Source: Flavobacteriales bacterium
GTDB lineage: Bacteria > Bacteroidota > Bacteroidia > Flavobacteriales > BACL11
Direction of reading: 5' to 3'
Assembly: GCA_018664745.1 (NCBI GenBank)
Contig: JABJNS010000188.1
Location: 1 to 8,858 of the forward strand
Length of the DNA stretch: 8,858 nucleotides
Below are positions 1-5,372 of the stretch, in pieces. Position 1 is the stretch's first letter; each line of letters opens with the position of its first letter. Made by a program: the position numbers and the translations under genes. The notes under the pieces were generated by a model. It saw nothing but the letters and a program-made list of their open reading frames with translations. It did no database searches and was not told the DNA's origin.

Positions 1-901
1 CAACAATAGAATAATGGAGTTTTCTTTGTACTAAATCTCCTGGCCTTTTTGCCATATTATCCCTTAGGTAATCAAATCCAAACTCATTATTAGTTCCATA
101 AGTAATGTCGGCTAAATATGCTTTTCTTCTTTCATCCGAATTTGGTTGATGATTATCAATACAATCAATACTTAATCCATGAAATTGGAATAAAGGCCCC
201 ATCCACTGAGCATCCCTCTTAGCTAAGTAATTATTCACAGTAACTAAGTGAACCCCTAATCCTGTTAAGGCATTGAGGTAAATAGGTAGAGTTGCGGATA
301 GCGTTTTTCCCTCTCCAGTTTGCATCTCAGCAATTTTCCCTTGATGTAAAACTACTCCACCAATTAACTGAACATCATAGTGTATCATGTCCCAAACAAT
401 TTCTGTTCCGGCAGCATCCCATGAAGTTTTGTAGGAAGCATTTTCAGCCACTATGCTTACAAAATCTTTTGCAGCAGCAAGTTCTTTGTCGTTTTCAGTA
501 GCAGTAACCGTTACAGCATCATTTTCAGTAAATCGTTTTGCAGTTTCTTTAACAACAGCAAAGGCTTGAGGAAGAATTAGATTCAGAACTTCTTCAGTCT
601 TTGTAATAATTAATTCCTCAAGAGTATCAATTTCTTTGTAAAGAATTTCTTTCCTCTCAGTTGTTGTTTCTGATTTATTACTTTCTATTTTTAAAGCATC
701 AATTTCTTTTTTTTCGGTAGTAGTAAATTCAGCAATAGTGTTTTTGAATTCACTTGTTTTTGCTCTTAATTCATCATGAGTTAAGGTGCTCAACTTGCTA
801 AATTCTTCATTTATTTGTTTGATGATTGGAGTGATCTCCTTTACATCTTTATCGTATTTGTTTCCAAATAATTTACCGATAATATTTAATAATCCTGCCA
901 T
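1..901 (-). CDS. secA: Preprotein translocase ATPase SecA, N-terminal 300 residues (gene runs off the left edge)
   Basis: SecA is the cytoplasmic motor that pushes unfolded preproteins through the SecYEG channel using ATP. The reading frame starts with ATG at 899-901 and stays open to position 1. Recognisable nucleotide-binding-domain-1 blocks are LPQAFAVVKE (residues 110-119), HYDVQLIGG (174-182), the Walker A motif MQTGEGKT (193-200), LVTVNNYLAKRDA shortly after it, and YGTNNEFGFDYLRDNM (268-283). The C-terminal two-thirds (NBD2, preprotein cross-linking domain, helical scaffold) are outside the window. The Walker A lies near residue 193 rather than near 102-109 as in E. coli, because about 45 extra residues occur at roughly 57-103 and another 45 at roughly 125-170. 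The neighbouring DUF2795 gene lies upstream on the same strand but is separated by a terminator, and secA has its own promoter. Family identity is certain; the role of the insertions is unknown to me. Confidence 0.97.
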   Translation of the reverse strand, partial: MAGLLNIIGKLFGNKYDKDVKEITPIIKQINEEFSKLSTLTHDELRAKTSEFKNTIAEFTTTEKKEIDALKIESNKSETTTERKEILYKEIDTLEELIITKTEEVLNLILPQAFAVVKETAKRFTENDAVTVTATENDKELAAAKDFVSIVAENASYKTSWDAAGTEIVWDMIHYDVQLIGGVVLHQGKIAEMQTGEGKTLSATLPIYLNALTGLGVHLVTVNNYLAKRDAQWMGPLFQFHGLSIDCIDNHQPNSDERRKAYLADITYGTNNEFGFDYLRDNMAKRPGDLVQRKLHYSIV

Positions 902-924
902 GTATTCTAATTGTATAAGGGGAA

Positions 925-956
925 CAAATGTACTTTTATTACAAGAGTATACAAAA
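925..956 (-). promoter_or_regulatory. Bacteroidota-type promoter of secA
   Basis: On the minus strand a perfect -7 box TACATTTG (932 to 925, consensus TAnnTTTG) is preceded after exactly 19 bases by TTTTG (956 to 952), which fits the -33 TTG element. Transcription should start about 3-5 bases after the box, giving a leader of about 20 nt before the secA ATG. It is the best promoter match in the window and lies between the upstream terminator and secA, so secA is likely to be transcribed independently of the DUF2795 gene. Confidence 0.75.
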
Positions 957-957
957 T

Positions 958-984
958 AAAAAAAGGCTGAAATTCAGCCTTTTT
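958..984 (-). terminator. Rho-independent terminator of the DUF2795 gene
   Basis: GGCTGA (965-970) and TCAGCC (974-979) form a stem with a 3-nt loop, extended by A-T pairs on both sides. Read on the minus strand, the stem is followed by seven T residues (964 to 958). It begins 2-3 bases after the DUF2795 stop codon. The A-rich and T-rich flanks make it nearly symmetrical, but there is no plus-strand gene for it to end. Confidence 0.85.
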
Positions 985-986
985 AT

Positions 987-1214
987 TTAATACTCATCTT
1001 CATTAAAGAAGAAATCTTCTTTTGTAGGGTAATCGGGCCAAATATCCTCAATAGTATCCCATTGCATTCCTGCTTCTTCTTCTACCAATTCTTGCAAATT
1101 CTCAACTACTTCCATTGGAGCTCCTGATCGGATTGCGAAATCAATCAACTCATCCTTAGTTGCTGGCCATGGTGCATCTTCAAGTTTTGATGCTAATTCT
1201 AAAGTCCAATACAT
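987..1214 (-). CDS. Small acidic DUF2795 protein
   Basis: A 75-residue protein that I recognise as the DUF2795 family, a short conserved protein of Bacteroidota with no established biochemical role. Typical features are the opening MYWTLELASKLEDAPWPATK, the block ELIDFAIRSGAP (about 22-33), and the acidic, aromatic tail with DIWPDYP and FFFNEDEY. It has no signal peptide, membrane segment or cysteine and is strongly acidic, so it should be a soluble cytoplasmic protein. It lies between the cob(I)alamin adenosyltransferase gene and secA, all on the minus strand. A -7 box lies upstream (1238-1245) and a terminator follows directly, so it may be expressed as a single gene. Proximity to secA is something I recall from other Bacteroidota genomes, but a link to export is only a guess. 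Confidence 0.9.
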   Translation of the reverse strand: MYWTLELASKLEDAPWPATKDELIDFAIRSGAPMEVVENLQELVEEEAGMQWDTIEDIWPDYPTKEDFFFNEDEY

Positions 1215-1237
1215 TTTAAATCTGTTTTAATGTTTTG

Positions 1238-1245
1238 CAAAAGTA
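1238..1245 (-). promoter_or_regulatory. Candidate -7 promoter box for the DUF2795 gene
   Basis: The minus strand reads TACTTTTG from 1245 to 1238, a full TAnnTTTG match, 23 bases before the ATG. No TTG is found at the expected -33 distance, so the promoter is supported by the -7 box alone. It lies in the gap after the adenosyltransferase stop codon, where I see no terminator, so readthrough from upstream is also possible. Confidence 0.5.
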
Positions 1246-1274
1246 AATTTTTTATTGAATTGGAAGTGAATTTG

Positions 1275-1820
1275 TTAATCTTTTTGCCACTCAATTTCTG
1301 GTGCATTATTTTCTTTGAGTATTGCCCTTGCTAAAACAAATAGATAATCGGATAATCTGTTGAGGTATTGTATGTGTAAGCCATCAATTTCTTGCGTTTG
1401 CCCAAGTGCAACTAAATTACGCTCAGCACGCCTACAAATTGTTCGTGCGATATGACATTTTGATGCAGTAGGGTGCCCAGAAGGTAAAATGAAATTCTTT
1501 AGCATAGGTAATGTTTCTTCCATTTTATCAATTGCCTTTTCCATCATTTCAATATTTTCGGCAGTAACATTGGGCAATTGTATTTTATCCTTTTTTCCGT
1601 CAAAAGAAATAATAGAACCTAAATTAAACAGTTGATTCTGAATCTTCAATAAAATTTCTTTGTGGAAAGTGCTGATTTCTTGGTCGTAAATATTTCCAAT
1701 AAAAGCATTTAACTCATCAATTGTACCATAACATTCTAGCTTAATGTGGTTTTTATTGACCATACTCCCTCCCAATAATTGGGTCTTTCCTTTGTCTCCT
1801 TTTTTTGTGTAAACTTTCAT
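1275..1820 (-). CDS. PduO-type cob(I)alamin (corrinoid) adenosyltransferase
   Basis: This 181-residue cytoplasmic enzyme transfers the 5'-deoxyadenosyl group of ATP to cob(I)alamin to make adenosylcobalamin, the cofactor of mutases such as methylmalonyl-CoA mutase. The PduO/MMAB family is shown by the N-terminal ATP-binding block YTKKGDKGKTQL (4-15), YGTIDELNAFIG (31-42), the active-site block LPSGHPTASKCHIARTICRR (112-131) followed by AER, and YLNRLSDYLFVLAR (152-165). The length is typical of single-domain members. The start is ATG at 1820, only 6 bases after the stop of the methyltransferase gene, so the two are very probably co-transcribed; no promoter-like site is seen in that gap. No cobalamin riboswitch is visible, and no other B12 gene lies in the window, so the enzyme probably acts on salvaged or separately made corrinoid. 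The symbol could be cobO, pduO or mmaB-like; I leave it blank. Confidence 0.95.
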   Translation of the reverse strand: MKVYTKKGDKGKTQLLGGSMVNKNHIKLECYGTIDELNAFIGNIYDQEISTFHKEILLKIQNQLFNLGSIISFDGKKDKIQLPNVTAENIEMMEKAIDKMEETLPMLKNFILPSGHPTASKCHIARTICRRAERNLVALGQTQEIDGLHIQYLNRLSDYLFVLARAILKENNAPEIEWQKD

Positions 1821-1826
1821 AATATT

Positions 1827-2612
1827 TTAAAAACGAATCGTAAAATCTTCTTTACTTAATTCTGATTTAACAAATACAATCCCCACAAAAAACAAATCAA
1901 TTGTTAATGTAGTTTTTGGGTGTGCTTTTATGTAATTCCAAGCGTTTTCCATTCCATCAGACCAATGTATGTCATCAAAAATAAAAATAGTGTTGTTGTT
2001 TGCGTATTTTAAGCATTCTTCAAAATAAGCTATGGTTGGTTTTTCTTGATGGTTTCCATCAATAAAAGTCAAGTCAACAGTTTCAATTTTTTTTAGCTTA
2101 TCGGCTAGTGTAATGTTAAAATCTCCTAAAGTAATAGAAGTGTTTTTTATGTTTTGCTTGTCAAAATTTTCCTGTGCTATTTTAGCAGTTTCTGGGCAGC
2201 CTTCAAATGTAAATACTTGGGAATTGCTATTGGCTTTTGCCAAATAAGAAGTGCTTATTCCCAAAGAAGTTCCAAGTTCCAAAATATTTTTTGGTTTGTA
2301 AAACTGAATAATTCTATAAAGTAGTTTTCCGAACTTTGCATTCTTTGCAGAATTCTTAGCAACATCTTTTACCTTCCTAGTTTTGGAATTATTGATAGTA
2401 CTTCCTGCACCAAAATCAGTAATTTGTATTTCTCTTTCTGATTTGCATAATTCTTTTCTAAGCGTTTCAATACTTTGGCAATTGGAATCATCTGTTCTCT
2501 TGTCAATTACTTTTGTAATCAGTTCGTAAAGAAATGGTGCTTGTGCTGAATGTTTACTTTTAGCAGTAAAAAAATACTTAATGTATCTAAAAATGAGTTG
2601 CAATGCTTTCAT
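1827..2612 (-). CDS. Class I SAM-dependent methyltransferase, substrate unknown
   Basis: A 261-residue protein with a Rossmann-type methyltransferase core. Motif I is ILELGTSLGIS (110-120), the acidic end of strand 2 is FTFEG (E137), the strand-4 region is VDLTFIDGNH (179-188), and a later strand reads IFIFDDIHWS (209-218). The layout resembles the O-methyltransferase-like group of Bacteroidota (methyltransferase_24 type). The N-terminal 90 residues are family-specific and include FGAGS (67-71), usual in this group. The frame is open back to 2651, but I choose ATG at 2612: the longer form would overlap the upstream dksA-like gene by 22 bases and contain the promoter-like box TACTTTTG (2625 to 2618). 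With this start the gap to the upstream stop is 17 bases. It is followed after 6 bases by the adenosyltransferase gene. The substrate cannot be inferred; corrinoid methylation is not suggested by the sequence. Confidence 0.85.
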   Translation of the reverse strand: MKALQLIFRYIKYFFTAKSKHSAQAPFLYELITKVIDKRTDDSNCQSIETLRKELCKSEREIQITDFGAGSTINNSKTRKVKDVAKNSAKNAKFGKLLYRIIQFYKPKNILELGTSLGISTSYLAKANSNSQVFTFEGCPETAKIAQENFDKQNIKNTSITLGDFNITLADKLKKIETVDLTFIDGNHQEKPTIAYFEECLKYANNNTIFIFDDIHWSDGMENAWNYIKAHPKTTLTIDLFFVGIVFVKSELSKEDFTIRF

Positions 2613-2617
2613 GGGTT

Positions 2618-2625
2618 CAAAAGTA
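2618..2625 (-). promoter_or_regulatory. Candidate -7 box giving a near-leaderless methyltransferase mRNA
   Basis: The minus strand reads TACTTTTG from 2625 to 2618, five bases before the chosen ATG (2612). A TTTTG at 2653 to 2649 is 23 bases upstream, at the long end of the spacing range for a -33 element. If used, transcription would start within 1-3 bases of the ATG. The box fills the short gap after the dksA-like stop codon, so the methyltransferase and adenosyltransferase genes could be expressed apart from the first gene. Confidence 0.5.
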
Positions 2626-2629
2626 CATT

Positions 2630-2962
2630 TTATTGTGCACAATTCACACAAAATTTACTGTGTGGGCGAATCATTAATCTTCCTAAGGGAATTTCTTGTT
2701 TACATTTAATGCAAACTCCAAAATCAATTTCTTTAATCTTACTTTGCATAGTTAGTAGTTGCTGCATTTTATTTTTTGCCTCTCTAAGTGCAGCTTCAAC
2801 TACACTTTTATTATTGATGGCATCCATGCGAGAAATCCTCCCGATTGAATCTTCAGGTGCAATAGGTTTGCAAAGCTCGGTATACTCTTCTATCTTTTTT
2901 TGAGTACTGTTAATTTCGTGCAATAGTTTCTCTTCTATTGCCTTTTTTTGTGTTTCATCCAT
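2630..2962 (-). CDS. Short DksA/TraR-type C4 zinc-finger protein
   Basis: A 110-residue member of the DksA/TraR family, whose members bind in the secondary channel of RNA polymerase and alter initiation, often together with ppGpp. The C-terminal zinc finger is complete: C84-x2-C87-x17-C105-x2-C108. Residues 1-30 and 50-80 are charged and helical, as expected for the coiled coil, and the tip region reads IGRISRMDAINN (40-51), with Asp47-Ala48 matching the conserved tip Asp-Ala of the family. It is shorter than E. coli DksA (151 residues), closer to TraR-like and YbiI-like proteins. I choose ATG at 2962; an in-frame TTG directly before it (2965) would add one residue. It heads a minus-strand run with the methyltransferase and adenosyltransferase genes and is divergent from hldD, with only 38 bases between the two ATGs. 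Whether it acts on polymerase in this organism is inference. Confidence 0.92.
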   Translation of the reverse strand: MDETQKKAIEEKLLHEINSTQKKIEEYTELCKPIAPEDSIGRISRMDAINNKSVVEAALREAKNKMQQLLTMQSKIKEIDFGVCIKCKQEIPLGRLMIRPHSKFCVNCAQ

Positions 2963-2967
2963 CAAGG

Positions 2968-2975
2968 CAAATGTA
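2968..2975 (-). promoter_or_regulatory. Candidate -7 box of the dksA-like gene
   Basis: The minus strand reads TACATTTG from 2975 to 2968, a full TAnnTTTG match identical to the secA box. Only five bases separate it from the ATG at 2962, so transcription should start within a few bases of the start codon. No TTG lies at the usual -33 distance. It is 13 bases from the plus-strand box of hldD, so the two promoters face away from each other and overlap. Confidence 0.6.
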
Positions 2976-2988
2976 TCCTTTTTTAATG

Positions 2989-2996
2989 TACTTTTG
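2989..2996 (+). promoter_or_regulatory. Candidate -7 box giving a leaderless hldD mRNA
   Basis: The plus strand reads TACTTTTG at 2989-2996, a full TAnnTTTG match four bases before the hldD ATG (3001). With the box centred near -7, the first transcribed base falls at or next to the A of the ATG. No -33 TTG is visible at 17-23 bases. The region where it should lie is occupied by the start of the divergent dksA-like gene and its own box. Confidence 0.6.
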
Positions 2997-3000
2997 CACT

Positions 3001-3966
3001 ATGATAATTGTTACAGGTGCAGCAGGATTTATTGGTTCGTGTTTGGTGAGTAAGCTAAATGTTTTAGGAAAAACTAATTTGGTGTTGGTGGATGATTTTA
3101 CTGATGTAGAAAAGAATAAGAACCTTGTGGGAAAACAATTTTCATTACAGGTAGAAAGAAATATTTTTGTGGATTGGTTAAAAAAGAATGTTGCTGAAGT
3201 TTCAGCTGTTTATCATATTGGTGCGCGTACCGATACTACAGAATTTGATGTGTCTATTTTTGATGAGTTGAATTTGAATTATTCTAAAAGTTTGTGGCAA
3301 ATTTGTGCTGAAAATAACATTCCATTTGTCTATGCATCTTCAGCTGCTACTTATGGTTTGGGGGAATTTGGATTTGATGATAATCATGAAGTGGTAGAAA
3401 AATTGATTCCTTTAAATCCTTATGGAGATTCAAAGAATGATTTTGATAAATGGGCTTTAGCGCAAGAAACGCATCCTCCGTTTTGGGCAGGGTTTAAGTT
3501 TTTTAATGTGTATGGCCCTAATGAATTTCATAAAAGCAGAATGGCTTCTGTAATTTTTCATGCTGTAAAACAAATTAAAGAAACCGGTGGAATGAAATTA
3601 TTCCGTTCGCATAACCCTGACTTTAAAGATGGAGAGCAGTTGCGTGATTTTGTATATGTAAAAGATGTGGTGGAGGTACTTACTTTTATGATGGAAGAAA
3701 AGCAGCAAAGTGGTTTGTATAATTTAGGAAGTGGTAAAGCACGAACTTTTAATGATTTGGTAACTGCTACTTTTAGCGCTTTAGAAAAAGAAAATACCAT
3801 TTCTTATATTGATACTCCTGAAGATATTAGAGATAAATACCAGTATTTTACCCAGGCAAATATGCAAAAGCTAAAAGCTGTGGGCTATGTAAAACAGTTT
3901 ACAACTCTGGAAAATGGGGTTAAGGATTATGTACAGCATTATCTTGTAGATAAAAACTATTATTAA
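3001..3966 (+). CDS. hldD: ADP-L-glycero-D-manno-heptose 6-epimerase
   Basis: This 321-residue cytoplasmic NADP-dependent enzyme (also called RfaD, WaaD or GmhD) converts ADP-D-glycero-D-manno-heptose to the L-glycero form used to build the LPS inner core. It is an extended short-chain dehydrogenase: the nucleotide-binding glycine motif is GAAGFIG (6-12), the active-site region has YASSAATYG (111-119), and the catalytic pair is Y141-x3-K145 in NPYGDSKND. Family-specific blocks follow: FKFFNVYGPNEFHKSRMASV, then LFRSHNPDFKDGEQLRDFVY. The length matches the family. The frame is open upstream to 2938, but ATG 3001 puts the glycine motif at the usual N-terminal place, and the longer form would include the promoter box and run into the divergent gene. 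Other heptose genes are not nearby. It ends by overlapping the convergent MerR gene by 4 bases. Confidence 0.96.
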   Translation: MIIVTGAAGFIGSCLVSKLNVLGKTNLVLVDDFTDVEKNKNLVGKQFSLQVERNIFVDWLKKNVAEVSAVYHIGARTDTTEFDVSIFDELNLNYSKSLWQICAENNIPFVYASSAATYGLGEFGFDDNHEVVEKLIPLNPYGDSKNDFDKWALAQETHPPFWAGFKFFNVYGPNEFHKSRMASVIFHAVKQIKETGGMKLFRSHNPDFKDGEQLRDFVYVKDVVEVLTFMMEEKQQSGLYNLGSGKARTFNDLVTATFSALEKENTISYIDTPEDIRDKYQYFTQANMQKLKAVGYVKQFTTLENGVKDYVQHYLVDKNYY

Positions 3967-4298
3967 AGTTCTTCTCTTAGTTTTACAAGAAAACCTCTAA
4001 TATCCCTTAGATGATTTACAATTTCAAAATTGTTAATGGTATCCCCTTTATTTTCTTTTAGTTTTTGTTTAGCTCCCTCTAACGTAAAACCTCTTTCTTT
4101 TACTAGATGGTAAACGATTTTCAAGTTGTCTATATCTTTCTTTGTGAATAATCGGTTTCCTTTTTTGTTCTTTTTAGGTTTTAGTATATCGAACTCTTTT
4201 TCCCAAAAACGAATTAAAGAAACATTAACATCAAACATTTCTGCAACTTCCCCAATTTTGTAGAAAAGCTTTTCTGTAGGCTTATTTTTATAAGGCAT
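3963..4298 (-). CDS. MerR-type helix-turn-helix regulator, short form
   Basis: A 111-residue DNA-binding protein. Residues 12-80 form a MerR-type winged helix: KIGEVAEMF (14-22), the recognition helix VSLIRFWEKEF (26-36), the wing with GNRLFTKKDI, and the following helix FTLEGAKQKLKE. The tail of about 30 residues is too short for an effector domain and has no cysteines, so metal or drug sensing of the classical MerR kind is not supported. Its ATG shares one base with the TAA of the upstream peptidase gene (TAATG on the minus strand, 4300 to 4296), so the two are translationally coupled. Its own stop overlaps the convergent hldD stop. It probably acts as a dimer and may control its own operon through the dyad at 5302-5315; that is inference. 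The short MerR protein downstream of an M23 peptidase and near alaS is an arrangement I recall from other Bacteroidota. Confidence 0.9.
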   Translation of the reverse strand: MPYKNKPTEKLFYKIGEVAEMFDVNVSLIRFWEKEFDILKPKKNKKGNRLFTKKDIDNLKIVYHLVKERGFTLEGAKQKLKENKGDTINNFEIVNHLRDIRGFLVKLREEL

Positions 4299-5269
4299 TA
4301 GTCGAATGATTGGTTGTTTTGAGACGAAATTTCCAACATTTTTTCGTATTCCTCAGGGTTAAGATCGTTATAGTAAAAATTTACAGGGTTTATCTTTTTA
4401 CCATCTTTATGCACTTCATAGTGTAAGTGTGGGGCTACTGATGTTCCTGTGCTTCCTACATAGCCAATTACCTCTCCTCTTTTTACTTTTTGTCCTTTGC
4501 GTACAATATACTTTGACATGTGAGCATAAAGTGTTTTATACCCATATCCATGTTCAATAACTACATGGTTTCCATATCCTCTTCTACTTTTTCTTACTTT
4601 AGATATTTTACCATCACCAGTTGCATAAATTTCAGTTCCCGTTTTTGCTGAAAAATCCATTCCAGAATGCATTTTTCTTGTTTTGTATATGGGATGAATA
4701 CGATAACCATACCCGCTAGCCATACGGCTTAAGTTTTTGTTAGATACAGGTTGAATAGCAGGTAAAGCAGCTAACATATCCGCTTTGTTTTTTGCCAATT
4801 CAATAATTTCATCATACGATTTTGATTGGATATATAATTGCTTTGTAATTTGATCAATCTTTTCACTTGTATTGATAATGAGTTCAGAATTATTATATCC
4901 TTTTAGATTTTGATAACGATTAACTCCTCCATATCCTGCTTTTCTGATGGATTTTGGAATAGGTTCTGCTTCAAAAATTACTCTATAGATATTGTCATCT
5001 CTGTTTTGAATATCATCCAGCACAAGTTCAACTTGATTTAATTTATCTTCTACAATATCGTATTGTGTGGTTAAAATATCAATCTCTCTATTCAGCTTTT
5101 TTTCTTTTGGGCTATCAAAAAACTGGAAGAAAACAATTACCATAATTAATCCAGTAAAAGCACTTCCTATTAGGAAATAAAACAAGCGTTTTAATCTATT
5201 TAATCCACTAAGCTCAATTCGTTTGTAACTTAGTGTTTTAGTATCGTAATAATATTTTACTTTAGCCAT
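4298..5269 (-). CDS. Membrane-anchored M23 (LytM-type) metallopeptidase
   Basis: A 323-residue peptidoglycan hydrolase or related factor. A basic cytoplasmic N-terminus of about 28 residues is followed by one membrane segment (29-51, rich in Phe, Leu, Ile and Val) and then a coiled-coil-like charged stretch (about 55-90). The C-terminal M23 domain begins near SGYGYRIHP (185-193). All zinc and catalytic residues are present: H201-x3-D205 (HSGMD), H250 (YAHMS) and H281-x-H283 (HLHYE), so it is probably an active endopeptidase and not a degenerate EnvC-like activator. The topology places the domain in the periplasm, where it should cut peptide cross-links in peptidoglycan. It starts at ATG 5269, divergent from alaS across 103 bases, and overlaps the downstream MerR gene by one base. 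A -7 box and a 14-bp dyad lie just upstream. The exact bond cut cannot be told from sequence. Confidence 0.94.
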   Translation of the reverse strand: MAKVKYYYDTKTLSYKRIELSGLNRLKRLFYFLIGSAFTGLIMVIVFFQFFDSPKEKKLNREIDILTTQYDIVEDKLNQVELVLDDIQNRDDNIYRVIFEAEPIPKSIRKAGYGGVNRYQNLKGYNNSELIINTSEKIDQITKQLYIQSKSYDEIIELAKNKADMLAALPAIQPVSNKNLSRMASGYGYRIHPIYKTRKMHSGMDFSAKTGTEIYATGDGKISKVRKSRRGYGNHVVIEHGYGYKTLYAHMSKYIVRKGQKVKRGEVIGYVGSTGTSVAPHLHYEVHKDGKKINPVNFYYNDLNPEEYEKMLEISSQNNQSFD

Positions 5270-5285
5270 GTTAAAATAATTGTGG

Positions 5286-5293
5286 CAAATTTA
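5286..5293 (-). promoter_or_regulatory. Candidate -7 box of the M23-merR operon
   Basis: The minus strand reads TAAATTTG from 5293 to 5286, a full TAnnTTTG match 16 bases before the peptidase ATG. The predicted leader is about 13 nt. No TTG lies at the usual -33 distance. A perfect 14-bp dyad (5302-5315) covers the stretch where the spacer and -33 element should be, which fits a regulated promoter. Confidence 0.55.
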
Positions 5294-5301
5294 CTGATTT
5301 A

Positions 5302-5315
5302 ACATTAGATAATGT
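5302..5315. promoter_or_regulatory. 14-bp inverted repeat, possible operator between the M23 gene and alaS
   Basis: ACATTA (5302-5307) and TAATGT (5310-5315) are exact inverted repeats separated by GA. The dyad lies 8 bases upstream of the -7 box of the M23-merR operon, in the part of the promoter between the -7 and -33 positions. MerR-family proteins are known to bind dyads in promoter spacers, and a MerR-type gene is in this operon. It is also 57 bases upstream of alaS. The pairing is seen directly; the operator role is a hypothesis, and short AT-rich dyads do arise by chance. Confidence 0.35.
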
Positions 5316-5372
5316 CTTAAACGCTACTGATTTCTAACAACTTATTGTGAATTATAAGAATAAAGATTAAAA

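Noticed and set aside
292..501. Plus-strand open frame of 69 codons
   Set aside because: It lies wholly inside secA on the other strand, its protein looks like antisense of that gene, and it has no promoter of its own.
1821..1826. Promoter or cobalamin riboswitch before the adenosyltransferase gene
   Set aside because: Only six bases separate it from the methyltransferase stop and no TAnnTTTG box or riboswitch-like fold is visible; co-transcription is simpler.
2613..2651. 13-codon N-terminal extension of the methyltransferase
   Set aside because: It overlaps the dksA-like coding end and contains the promoter box. The Cys-rich start looks like out-of-frame reading of the zinc-finger codons.
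2550..2903. Plus-strand open frame of 117 codons opposite the methyltransferase and dksA-like genes
   Set aside because: Both minus-strand genes have clear family motifs here; the plus frame is low-complexity antisense sequence spanning two genes.
2938..3000. 21-codon N-terminal extension of hldD
   Set aside because: It would run into the divergent dksA-like gene and include the hldD promoter box; the family starts directly before the glycine motif, as with ATG 3001.
3558..3800. Minus-strand open frame of 80 codons inside hldD
   Set aside because: Antisense shadow of a well-supported gene.
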